A stretch of 6,949 nt of DNA from JAKEGN01 sp964465665 (GTDB lineage Bacteria; Pseudomonadota; Gammaproteobacteria; Steroidobacterales; Woeseiaceae), in NCBI GenBank assembly GCA_964465665.1, contig CAYXKM010000264.1:1-6949 (forward strand), in the 5' to 3' direction. Below the pieces are notes generated by a model. The model was not told where the DNA came from, searched no databases, and saw only the letters and a program-made list of their open reading frames with translations. The position numbers were made by a program, and so were the translations under genes. Numbering within the stretch: the first letter of the stretch is position 1; every line of letters begins with the position of its first letter. Of this stretch, positions 1 through 6,164 are shown in pieces.

Positions 1-1
1 C

Positions 2-307
2 ATGCGCAATGCTGTCGTCGTGCTTGAAGCGCAGTTCGGGAACATGACGAATTTTCATTGCCTGTCCAAGCTTGCTTCGAAGAAAGCCGGATGCGCGCTG
101 CAGTCCATCGAGCGCAGGTCGCGGATCGTCGTCCGGCTGCAGCAAGCTGAAATACACACGCGCTACGCTCAGATCGCGACTCAGATCAACCTTGGTCAGT
201 GATACTCCGGCAACGCCCGGGTCTTTGATTTCAAATCGCAAGACGTCGCTCAAAGTGCGCATAAGCTCAGCGGCAAGGCGCTGATGTCGGGAATACTCTC
301 GCGGCAT
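2..307 (-). CDS. rbfA: Ribosome-binding factor A, N-terminal 102 residues (runs off left edge)
   Basis: RbfA binds the immature 30S subunit near the 5' helix of 16S rRNA and helps late maturation; it is important in cold growth. Translating from the ATG at 307 gives a protein starting MPREYSRHQRLAAELMRTLS and followed by FEIKDPGVAGVSLTKVDLSR, SVARVYFSLL, and ASGFLRSKLGQAMKIRHVPE. These are the classic RbfA blocks: the short N-terminal helix, the KH-type fold and the A-S-G helix-kink motif (residues 72-74). The frame is open to base 2, so about the last quarter of the gene lies outside the window. It starts 24 bases after the infB stop, so it is the next gene of the operon and probably translationally coupled. 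The Shine-Dalgarno is weak (GGACC region), and CGGA-CCTG-TCCG (320-309 on the minus strand) could form a small hairpin just before the start codon. Confidence 0.95.
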   Translation of the reverse strand, partial: MPREYSRHQRLAAELMRTLSDVLRFEIKDPGVAGVSLTKVDLSRDLSVARVYFSLLQPDDDPRPALDGLQRASGFLRSKLGQAMKIRHVPELRFKHDDSIAH

Positions 308-331
308 ACGGACAGGTCCGGTTGTCAGCGC

Positions 332-2872
332 CTAGGCGATGGTACGAGCAATTTCAACGCGCTCGAAACACTCGATTTGGTCACCCACCCTGACATCATT
401 GTAGTTCTTCACTCCAATACCGCATTCGGTGCCCGCTCGCACTTCATTGACCGGATCCTTGAATCGACGCAAGGACTCGAGTTCACCCTCGAATATGACC
501 ACGTGGTCGCGCAAGACACGAATCGGGTTTGAGCGCCTCACGTAGCCTTCCATGACCATACATCCGGCAATATTTCCGTACTTCGGTGACTGGAATACAT
601 CCTTGACTTCGGCGAGTCCGACGATGGTTTCTCGAATCTCTGGCGCAAGCAGCCCGCTCAATGCGGCTTTCACATCATCGATTGCTTCATAGATAATGCT
701 GTAATAACGCACATCGATGCCCGACTCTTTTATTGCCGCGCGTGCAGCAGCATCGGCACGAACATTGAAGCCGATGATCACCGCTTTGGATGCAGCCGCA
801 AGCGTCGCATCCGACTCGGTGATGCCGCCAACCCCTGCGCCAATCACTTTCACACCGACTTCGTCAGTCGACAACCTGTTAAGCGCATCCCGCAAGGCCT
901 CGGCGCTGCCATGGACGTCCGATTTGATCAGTACCGGTACCACCTTGCTGCCACCGGCCGCCATCTGGCTGAACATGTCCTCGAGTTTCGACGCCTGCTG
1001 CTGTGCCAGCTTTGATTCACGCGACTTGGCCTGCCTGAACTCCGCAACTTCCCTTGCCTTGCGCTCGTTCTTCACGACCAGGAAGTCGTCACCGGCATTC
1101 GGGGTTTTTGAAAGCCCGAGCACCAGCACTGGCGTCGACGGGCCGGCGGAGGAAATTGATTTCTGGTTCTCATCGAACATGTTTCGTATCCGGCCGTACT
1201 CCTCGCCCGCGATGATCATGTCACCTTGTGACAACGTGCCCGACTGAACGAGCAGTGTGGCCACCGCGCCACGGCCTTTTTCCAGGCTCGACTCGATGAC
1301 AATGCCTTGCGCGGGACCCTCGGCAACTGCCTCGAGCGACATCATTTCGGCTTGCAGAAGAACCGTATCCAGCAGCGCATCGACGCCCGCGCCGGTGTGG
1401 GCCGATACCTGTGCAAACAGGTTCTCGCCACCCCATGCCTCGGAAATGATGCCGTGTTGAGAAAGTTCGCTGCGGACCCGCTCCGGATCGGCGTTTTCCT
1501 TATCCATCTTGTTGATCGCAACTACGATGGGCACTTCGGCGGCTTTGGCATGCTGGATCGCTTCAATCGTCTGCGGCATAACGCCATCATCTGCTGCCAC
1601 TACCAAAATGACGATATCGGTCGCTTGTGCGCCACGGGCACGCATCGCGGTAAATGCCGCGTGCCCCGGTGTGTCCAGAAACGTCACTGTCCCCTTGCCC
1701 GTCTCGACGTTATAAGCGCCGATATGCTGCGTAATTCCCCCTGCTTCGCCCGCCGCGACTTTGGTACGACGAATGTAGTCGAGGAGCGATGTCTTGCCAT
1801 GGTCCACATGTCCCATGATGGTGACCACCGGTGCGCGCGGCGATTGCTCGCCTTGCGGAATCTCGTCGGCCAGCAAATCATCGTCAATGCTGGTGCCGCT
1901 GACAGGCCTCGGCATGTGTCCAAGTTCTTCGACAACAAGGATGGCCGTATCCTGATCGATGACCTGGTTGATCGTTACCATCGCACCCATGTTGAACAGC
2001 ACCCGGACGACCTCGTTACCCTTCACGGCCATACGCTGTGCCAGTTCCGACACCGCAATACTTTGCGGAATTTCGACTTCACGCACGACGGGTGCAGTGG
2101 GCATTTCAAAGCCGTGCTGGCTTTCCGTCTGCAGAGCGACCGAACGCCGTCGTACGGGCGCTTTGCGTTTGCGCCGGCCGCTCTTGTCGCCGGCGACATG
2201 CAATTCCTGGCGGCCGTAGCGAGTCTCAGGCGCTTTCTTGCGTTTTTCCTTTTCCTTGCTTCGCCGCTCCCGCGCATCCAGATCTGCGCGCTCGATCCGC
2301 GCCCGCTCCTCTGCTGCGGCAGCGTTTTCGCGCAGTTCCCGCGCTTCGCGTGCTTCCCGCGCCTCGCGCGCGTCGACCTCGGCCTGCTTTTTCTGCTCAT
2401 CTGCCAGTCGTTTGCTTTCTTCCGCGGCCTGCGCCAGCTTTTCCTTTTCCGACTTCTGCCGCTCCTGCTCGCTGCGCTCGGCGTCTATGCGCTCCTGTTC
2501 TTCCTGGCGCTTGCGGTCGAGTTCCGCCTGTTCCTGTTGGGCCTGTTTCTCCAGAACGTCTCGCTTGATGTAGGTGCGTTTGCGGCGCACTTCCACGTTG
2601 ACCGTTCGGGAACGGCCTTGCACACCTGCGAGACGTAGTTCCGTCTGCGATTTCCGTTTCAGAGTAATGCGCCGCGGTGCCCCGGATCCCGCTGACCCCT
2701 CATCCTGGCCGTGACTGCGCCGCAGGTGCGTAAGCAGCTCGAGCTTCGCGTCCTCGCTGATCGTATCGTCCGATCCCTGAACCTTGATACCGGCTTCGTC
2801 GAGCTGAGAAATCAGCTTTTCGACCGGTACTTTCAGTACATCGGCAAATTGTGCGACCGTGACATCAGCCAT
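332..2872 (-). CDS. infB: Translation initiation factor IF-2
   Basis: IF2 is the GTPase that places fMet-tRNA on the 30S subunit and promotes 50S joining. The 846-residue product is of usual gammaproteobacterial length (E. coli 890). An IF2_N module lies at residues 1-52 (MADVTVAQFADVLKVPVEKL). A highly charged, probably helical linker fills about 105-240 and includes four tandem Ala-Arg-Glu triplets at 168-179. A second IF2_N-like module lies at about 267-318. The G domain follows: G1 GHVDHGKT (354-361), G2/switch I GGITQHIGAY (378-387), G3 DTPGH (400-404), G4 NKMD (454-457), G5 SAH (490-492). Domain II, C1 and C2 follow; C2 (about 745-846) recognises formyl-Met and contains the conserved GTECGIGVKNYNDV region. 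The start at 2872 has a good Shine-Dalgarno (GGGAG, 7 bases away) and matches the family N-terminus. It begins 25 bases after nusA. I did not find a clear internal start for a shorter IF2 isoform. Confidence 0.99.
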   Translation of the reverse strand: MADVTVAQFADVLKVPVEKLISQLDEAGIKVQGSDDTISEDAKLELLTHLRRSHGQDEGSAGSGAPRRITLKRKSQTELRLAGVQGRSRTVNVEVRRKRTYIKRDVLEKQAQQEQAELDRKRQEEQERIDAERSEQERQKSEKEKLAQAAEESKRLADEQKKQAEVDAREAREAREARELRENAAAAEERARIERADLDARERRSKEKEKRKKAPETRYGRQELHVAGDKSGRRKRKAPVRRRSVALQTESQHGFEMPTAPVVREVEIPQSIAVSELAQRMAVKGNEVVRVLFNMGAMVTINQVIDQDTAILVVEELGHMPRPVSGTSIDDDLLADEIPQGEQSPRAPVVTIMGHVDHGKTSLLDYIRRTKVAAGEAGGITQHIGAYNVETGKGTVTFLDTPGHAAFTAMRARGAQATDIVILVVAADDGVMPQTIEAIQHAKAAEVPIVVAINKMDKENADPERVRSELSQHGIISEAWGGENLFAQVSAHTGAGVDALLDTVLLQAEMMSLEAVAEGPAQGIVIESSLEKGRGAVATLLVQSGTLSQGDMIIAGEEYGRIRNMFDENQKSISSAGPSTPVLVLGLSKTPNAGDDFLVVKNERKAREVAEFRQAKSRESKLAQQQASKLEDMFSQMAAGGSKVVPVLIKSDVHGSAEALRDALNRLSTDEVGVKVIGAGVGGITESDATLAAASKAVIIGFNVRADAAARAAIKESGIDVRYYSIIYEAIDDVKAALSGLLAPEIRETIVGLAEVKDVFQSPKYGNIAGCMVMEGYVRRSNPIRVLRDHVVIFEGELESLRRFKDPVNEVRAGTECGIGVKNYNDVRVGDQIECFERVEIARTIA

Positions 2873-2897
2873 CGTCCATCTCCCAAATAATCAGCGG

Positions 2898-4400
2898 TCA
2901 GGCTTGCTGTTCCGCGTCGAACCAATGGGCTCGCGCTCTCATGATCAAGGCTGCGGCTTCCTGCTGATCCATTTCGTTGATTTCCAGCAAATCGTCCGTT
3001 GCGAGTTCGGCAAGGTCTTCGCGTGTGACAACGCCTTCGCTGGCCAGTTTGAATGCCAGTCCCCGGTCCATGCCTTCCAGGTTAAGCAGGTCTTCTGCCG
3101 GTTCTGCCTCGTCGATCTTCTCTTCTCGCACGATTGCCTGTGTCAGCAGCACATCCCGGGCGCGATTGCGCAGTTCGTTGACGATGTCCTCGTCAAACTC
3201 CTCGATTTCGACCAGCTCGGATGTCGGTACATAGGCGACCTCTTCGATCGTCGAGAATCCTTCCTGGACAAGAATAAGTGCGACCTCTTCGTCGACATCG
3301 AGCTGCTTGGTGAACAACTCGAGCAGTTCGCGCATTTCCGCTTCGCTCTTTTGTTCGGCGTCGGTTTCAGTCATGACATTCAGTTCCCAGCCGGTCAGCT
3401 CACTGGCCAGCCGGATGTTCTGGCCGCCACGTCCGATGGCCTGTGACAGCTTGTCCTCGTCGACGGCAATGTCGATGCTGTGAGCATCCTCGTCCACGAC
3501 AATGGACCGTACTTCGGCCGGCGACATGGCATTTATTACGAACTGGGCCGGGTTCTCGTCCCAAAGAATGATGTCCACACGCTCTCCAGCGAGTTCGTTG
3601 GACACTGCCTGCACCCGCGATCCACGCATGCCTACGCAGGCGCCGACCGGGTCGATTCGCGGATCGTTGCTCTTGACGGCGATTTTGGCCCGAAGGCCCG
3701 GATCGCGTGCCGCGCCCAGAATCTCGATGAGGCCTTGGCCGACTTCCGGCACCTCGATCTTGAACAGCTCGACAAGGAACTGCGGCGAAGTCCGGGTCAT
3801 AAAAAGCTGCGGCCCGCGAGGTTCGGAGCGAACCTCGGTCAACAAAGCTTTCATGCGGTCCTGCGGCCGCACCGGTTCGCGCGGCACCATTTGTTCACGT
3901 GCCACAAAGCCTTCGGCATTACCGCCAAGATCAATGTACACGCCATTGCGATCGACGCGTTTAACCAGGCCGGACAGCAATTCACCGACTCGCCCCTTGT
4001 ACGCCTCGACGACCTGCTCGCGTTCCGCCTCGCGCACTTTTTGCACTATCACCTGTTTTGCGGTTTGTGCCGCGATACGGCCGAACTCGACCGATTCCAT
4101 CGGCACCTCGACATGACCGCCGGGTTGTGCAATCAGATCGATCTCGACCGCATCGATCATGCGCAGCTCCCGGTCCGGAAACTCCAGCTCGGTTGAGTCA
4201 TCTGCAAAGACTGTCCAGCGGCGGAATGTTTCGTAGTCGCCGGTGGCTCGGTCGATGGCAACGCGCACGTCGATGTCCTCGCCGTGCCGCCGTCTGGTGG
4301 CAGAAGCGAGTGCCGCTTCGATTGCCTCAAAGATGATTTTCTTTTCGACACCCTTCTCATTCGATACGGCGTCGACAACCATCAGAATCTCTTTGCTCAT
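2898..4400 (-). CDS. nusA: Transcription termination/antitermination factor NusA
   Basis: NusA binds RNA polymerase, slows elongation, strengthens pausing and intrinsic termination, and takes part in rRNA antitermination. The product has 500 residues (E. coli 495). Visible domains in order: polymerase-binding N-terminal domain (1-125, starting MSKEILMVVDAVSNEKGVEK), S1 domain (about 135-200, GLVKRVDRNGVYIDLGGNAE), KH1 with VGMRGSRV (256-263), KH2 with IGRGGQNIR (322-330), and two C-terminal acidic AR repeats (about 365-425 and 438-490; LLNLEGMDRGLAFKLASEGV marks the second). Two AR repeats are typical of gammaproteobacterial NusA and absent from many other phyla. The start is fixed by the family N-terminus. 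An AGGAA lies directly against the ATG and a GGGG about 11 bases upstream, so ribosome-binding spacing is unusual. It starts 25 bases after the rimP stop. In E. coli NusA represses its own operon; the leader before rimP offers a place for that here. Confidence 0.99.
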   Translation of the reverse strand: MSKEILMVVDAVSNEKGVEKKIIFEAIEAALASATRRRHGEDIDVRVAIDRATGDYETFRRWTVFADDSTELEFPDRELRMIDAVEIDLIAQPGGHVEVPMESVEFGRIAAQTAKQVIVQKVREAEREQVVEAYKGRVGELLSGLVKRVDRNGVYIDLGGNAEGFVAREQMVPREPVRPQDRMKALLTEVRSEPRGPQLFMTRTSPQFLVELFKIEVPEVGQGLIEILGAARDPGLRAKIAVKSNDPRIDPVGACVGMRGSRVQAVSNELAGERVDIILWDENPAQFVINAMSPAEVRSIVVDEDAHSIDIAVDEDKLSQAIGRGGQNIRLASELTGWELNVMTETDAEQKSEAEMRELLELFTKQLDVDEEVALILVQEGFSTIEEVAYVPTSELVEIEEFDEDIVNELRNRARDVLLTQAIVREEKIDEAEPAEDLLNLEGMDRGLAFKLASEGVVTREDLAELATDDLLEINEMDQQEAAALIMRARAHWFDAEQQA

Positions 4401-4425
4401 TTCCTGAAAACCCCGCTATGTCCCG

Positions 4426-4875
4426 TCACAAATTCGGGACCAGTCGTGCTGATTCAATCGTCGTGAGCGGCAGGCGAAAAGTCTCGCCGTCGACTTCGAC
4501 TTCTATGTTGTCCGCAGTCGCCGACTTCAGCGAACCGCGATAATTACGTCTTCCGTCCAGCGGGAAACGCAGTTTTACCCGCACTGTTTGCCCGGTAAAT
4601 CGCTGAAAATGCTCATACTTCGTCAGTCTTCGATCGAGTCCCGGCGACGACACCTCAAGTACGTAATGCCCGGGCAACGGGTCCTCGACGTCCAGCCTCA
4701 CACTGACCTGCCGACTGACCGTCTCGCAGTCGTCCAACCCAACGCCGCCGGGTTTGTCGATGAACAATCGCAAAACGCCGTCTCTGCCGCCGACCTTGAC
4801 CTCAAGGTCCGTCAATTCGTAACCGAGGCTCTCGACCACCGGTTCCAGCAGTTTCACGAGCTCGATTCGTTGCAT
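4426..4875 (-). CDS. rimP: Ribosome maturation factor RimP
   Basis: RimP assists 30S assembly by helping uS12 and neighbouring proteins bind the 5' and central domains of 16S rRNA. The product has 149 residues, normal for the family. The N-terminal alpha/beta domain covers about 1-72, with DGVLRLFIDKPGGVGLDDCE at 32-51. The signature EVSSPGLDRRL is at 74-84. The C-terminal Sm-like barrel covers about 86-149 and ends ESARLVPNL, close to E. coli. The start is forced: an in-frame TAA lies nine bases upstream of the ATG with no other start between. No good Shine-Dalgarno is visible; the sequence before the ATG is A/U-rich (AAAGTTTTTCT), so initiation may depend on an unstructured leader. It is the first gene of the operon with nusA (25-base gap), infB and rbfA, and is preceded by a leader with two terminators. 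Confidence 0.98.
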   Translation of the reverse strand: MQRIELVKLLEPVVESLGYELTDLEVKVGGRDGVLRLFIDKPGGVGLDDCETVSRQVSVRLDVEDPLPGHYVLEVSSPGLDRRLTKYEHFQRFTGQTVRVKLRFPLDGRRNYRGSLKSATADNIEVEVDGETFRLPLTTIESARLVPNL

Positions 4876-4912
4876 AGAAAAACTTTAACTTTGGGCTCTA
4901 AATCTATGTTTC

Positions 4913-4938
4913 AAAAACAAAAAAAGGGCTCGAGGCCC
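4913..4938 (-). terminator. Second (rimP-proximal) intrinsic terminator in the rimP leader
   Basis: On the minus strand a GGGC stem (4938-4935), five-base loop CTCGA and GCCC (4929-4926) are followed by seven T residues, a G and five more T. The stem has only four base pairs, all G-C, so the hairpin is weak while the U-tract is strong; partial read-through is expected. It ends about 40 bases before the rimP start, so it sits within the transcript that must reach rimP. Confidence 0.65.
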
Positions 4939-4984
4939 ATTCAATTCCTGCATATCATCGGCACCACGGCAACCGCAGCAGGCA

Positions 4985-5009
4985 ACAAAAAACCCCATCG
5001 CGGGGCTTT
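4985..5009 (-). terminator. First intrinsic terminator in the rimP leader
   Basis: On the minus strand AAAGCCCC (5009-5002) pairs with GGGGTTTT (4996-4989) around the loop GCGAT, with one G-U wobble, and the arm runs into TTTTTTG. This is a stronger hairpin than the one 60 bases further on. It lies about 75 nt after the predicted start of transcription from the promoter at 5112-5083, so it would release a short RNA unless polymerase reads through. It could also end transcripts coming from the unknown ORF upstream. Confidence 0.75.
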
Positions 5010-5076
5010 CGATCCTTCAACACCGAGGTCAGCGGTCGCCTCAGTCTTCCGCCCTGACACCGGGCTGCGCGGCAGG
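4985..5076 (-). ncRNA. Putative rimP-operon leader/attenuator RNA
   Basis: Between the TATAAT promoter and the first terminator lies a short transcript of roughly 90 nt with at least two further hairpins. GCCC (5065-5062) pairs with GGGC (5054-5051). ACTGAGG (5045-5039) pairs with CCTCGGT (5028-5022), with one wobble. An attenuator-type 'rimP leader' ending in a Rho-independent terminator has been proposed for gammaproteobacteria by comparative genomics. I recognise the arrangement, but I cannot confirm that this sequence fits that family's covariance model. Alternatively this is an independent small RNA. The transcription start is estimated from the -10 box, not observed. Confidence 0.5.
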
Positions 5077-5082
5077 CGCGCG

Positions 5083-5112
5083 ATTATAAGTCACCGCCCC
5101 CGCCCGACGCAA
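5083..5112 (-). promoter_or_regulatory. Predicted sigma70 promoter of the rimP-nusA-infB operon
   Basis: A perfect -10 hexamer TATAAT lies at 5088-5083 on the minus strand. A partial -35 TTGCGT lies at 5112-5107, with an 18-base, G-rich spacer. Transcription would start near 5076, giving a leader of about 200 nt before rimP. The promoter lies about 50 bases after the stop of the unknown ORF, so the ribosome-factor operon can be transcribed independently of its upstream neighbours. Confidence 0.65.
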
Positions 5113-5158
5113 CGCCATTGTCTGGCGCTGGCATGCCTGACACTGGCGGTCTGGCGAC

Positions 5159-5845
5159 TCAGACAACCAGGTAATTCAGTACCGGGAACCGGCCGCTTTG
5201 TGCAAGGCAAGCCTGCCGTTCCAGTTCGCTGCATCGGCTGTCGGGCGGCTCCGTCTCCAGCCTGTGCCGCAAGCGACGCAACTGGTTTTTCGCACTTTGC
5301 GCCAACGGGGCAATAGCCATTCTTGTAAATGTATCGTCGCTGGTGGCCATCCCACTCGTCAGTTCGAAGTATTGCCGGTAGACCTTGCTGTACTGATCCA
5401 GCAGGCGTCGACTGGTCGGGTCGTACATCAGGTTGATGAGATGGTCGGCGGACACCGTGCTCGACACTGACAACATGTACTGTCGGTGCGCGGCAAGTAC
5501 CGCATTGCGGTAGTCCGTCAGCCTGTAATAGGAGGCGAAAAATCGCGCGCGCTCATCGCCGCGAATTTCATGGTCGCGGATATACTCGATCAGTGCCCGA
5601 CCGTGTATCAGGGTGGTCGACATGAGTCGAAGCTGGATAATCTGGTGCGATGTCTTGCGATGCTCTGCCACCGGCACCAACATCCGTGCATGGCTTGCTT
5701 CCCAAAGCCCATGAACCTTGCTGTCCGCAAGGACGTGGCTGGAAATTCGCAAATCCTGCTCGGGCCCGGATTGACTCGCGTCAATCAAGGCCTGTTCAGA
5801 CTCATCCATCAATCGCCGATGCCGGCGAGAGTGGTACTGCAACAT
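5159..5845 (-). CDS. Unrecognised 228-residue protein between tRNA-fMet and rimP
   Basis: I do not recognise this protein. It starts MLQYHSRRHRRLMDESEQAL and ends GRFPVLNYLVV. It has no signal peptide, no membrane segment and no obvious catalytic or metal-binding motif. The composition (many Arg, His, Leu, Ala, Glu; few Gly) suggests a soluble, mostly alpha-helical protein. The stretch RALIEYIRDHEIRGDERARF (83-102) and the region 131-200 look like amphipathic helices. The first 13 residues are strongly basic. The start at 5845 is supported by GAGAGGG and AGGAA just upstream; the alternative Met13 (5809) has no visible ribosome-binding site. It lies on the same strand as its neighbours, but the tRNA terminator upstream and the rimP promoter downstream suggest it is transcribed alone. 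It fills a place where tRNA-fMet and rimP are usually close, so it may be a lineage-specific insertion. It is a likely real gene; the function is unknown. Confidence 0.7.
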   Translation of the reverse strand: MLQYHSRRHRRLMDESEQALIDASQSGPEQDLRISSHVLADSKVHGLWEASHARMLVPVAEHRKTSHQIIQLRLMSTTLIHGRALIEYIRDHEIRGDERARFFASYYRLTDYRNAVLAAHRQYMLSVSSTVSADHLINLMYDPTSRRLLDQYSKVYRQYFELTSGMATSDDTFTRMAIAPLAQSAKNQLRRLRHRLETEPPDSRCSELERQACLAQSGRFPVLNYLVV

Positions 5846-5893
5846 TTCCTGCCCTCTCAGCCAACCTCGAAGAAGCGGTTGCTTTGCCGAAAA

Positions 5894-5920
5894 ATGATAC
5901 TACGCCCTTTCCGATCGCAA
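5894..5920 (-). promoter_or_regulatory. Weak candidate promoter for the unknown ORF
   Basis: On the minus strand TTGCGA (5920-5915) and TATCAT (5899-5894) are separated by 15 bases, shorter than the preferred 17. TATCAT matches the -10 consensus at five of six positions. It would start transcription about 40 bases before the ORF at 5845. No better pair is visible between the tRNA terminator and this gene. Confidence 0.3.
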
Positions 5921-5984
5921 TACTCTAGATCGATCCGGTGACGGACGAGAATGAGGCCACGGAGTTTGCGATGCGCCGGAATAA

Positions 5985-6084
5985 TGGTATCGGGGGCAGG
6001 ATGGCCTTCGCCACTTCGTGGCTCAGCTAGTCTCGGCGCCTCTATTCCGATGCTTCGCATCGAGGCGCGTCAGCTTGAACCTGC
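5985..6084 (-). pseudogene. Relic of a tRNA-fMet 3' half, interrupted by 72 bases
   Basis: Bases 5985-6002 match tRNA-fMet bases 6164-6181 at 17 of 18 positions (T-loop to CCA end). Bases 6075-6084 match tRNA bases 6182-6191 at 10 of 10. In the tRNA these two blocks are contiguous; here they are parted by 6003-6074 at a point within the T-loop. Nothing beyond these 28 bases aligns convincingly with the anticodon arm or the 5' half. This could be the remains of a second tRNA copy broken by a small palindromic insertion, or an attachment-site scar next to the tRNA 3' end. It cannot be a working tRNA. Confidence 0.5.
6003..6074. repeat. 72-base hairpin-rich insert inside the tRNA relic
   Basis: The stretch contains GCCAC-TTC-GTGGC (6010-6022) and CGATGC-TTC-GCATCG (6048-6062). 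The second is enclosed by GCGCCT (6036-6041) pairing with AGGCGC (6063-6068), with a six-base bulge on the left side. Both hairpins have the same TTC triloop on the plus strand. Two hairpins in a short unit recall REP/BIME-type repeats, but I do not recognise the sequence as a named family and only one copy is in the window. Confidence 0.4.
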
Positions 6085-6120
6085 TTCCTCGCAAATTCAA
6101 AACCTGGTGCCCATGTTCCA

Positions 6121-6164
6121 AAAATGAAAAAGCCGGTCCCGACAGGACCGGCTATTTTCATTTT
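6121..6164 (-). terminator. Intrinsic terminator of tRNA-fMet
   Basis: A near-perfect inverted repeat spans the site. On the minus strand AGCCGGTCC (6153-6145) pairs with GGACCGGCT (6139-6131) around a five-base loop and is followed by TTTTCATTTT. The arms extend through AAAATGAAAA on both sides with a single one-base bulge, giving about 19 base pairs. It begins directly at the last base of the tRNA CCA end. The A/T-rich flanks make it able to act in both directions, though no plus-strand gene is present. Confidence 0.9.

Larger units (their letters stand above)
5846..6120. other. Non-coding gap with tRNA fragments and hairpins
   Basis: No convincing gene lies here; a 67-codon frame at 6060-5857 has no family resemblance and overlaps palindromes. 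The gap holds the weak promoter for the unknown ORF and two fragments matching the 3' part of tRNA-fMet (5985-6002 and 6075-6084). It also holds two hairpins with a TTC triloop on the plus strand (GAA on the minus strand), at 6010-6022 and 6048-6062. The second hairpin has an outer stem pairing 6036-6041 with 6063-6068. It lies after a strong terminator, so it is probably not part of the tRNA transcript. Confidence 0.6.

Noticed and set aside
717..1247. Plus-strand frame of 176 codons antisense to infB, and similar plus-strand frames over nusA (3480-4196, 3502-4116)
   Set aside because: They are shadows of highly conserved genes on the other strand and have biased, non-protein-like composition.
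2340..2375. Short GC-rich tandem-looking repeat within infB
   Set aside because: It encodes the four Ala-Arg-Glu triplets in the IF2 linker, an ordinary low-complexity feature of this factor, not a separate DNA element.
1307..2638. 443-codon open frame on the plus strand, antisense to infB
   Set aside because: It lies wholly inside infB. The product is a low-complexity Phe/Leu/Arg/Cys-rich string mirroring the charged IF2 linker codons, with no family resemblance. Long antisense frames are common opposite GC-rich, Glu/Lys/Arg-rich genes.
4892..5023. Short leader-peptide frames overlapping the two rimP-leader terminators (for example a GTG start near 5023 or an ATG near 4958)
   Set aside because: They overlap the terminators suggestively, but none has a convincing ribosome-binding site or a run of one regulatory amino acid codon, so translation-coupled attenuation is not supported.
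5113..5158. Repeated GCCAG words and a 5-bp hairpin (5113-5127) just after the unknown ORF
   Set aside because: No T-tract follows, so it is not an intrinsic terminator, and the repeats are too short and irregular to call an operator or array.
4588..5316. 242-codon plus-strand frame spanning rimP, the leader and the end of the unknown ORF
   Set aside because: It runs antisense across a gene, two terminators and a promoter, and its product shows no recognisable domain.
5857..6060. 67-codon minus-strand frame upstream of the unknown ORF
   Set aside because: It overlaps the hairpins and the tRNA-like fragment, lacks a Shine-Dalgarno and resembles no family I know.
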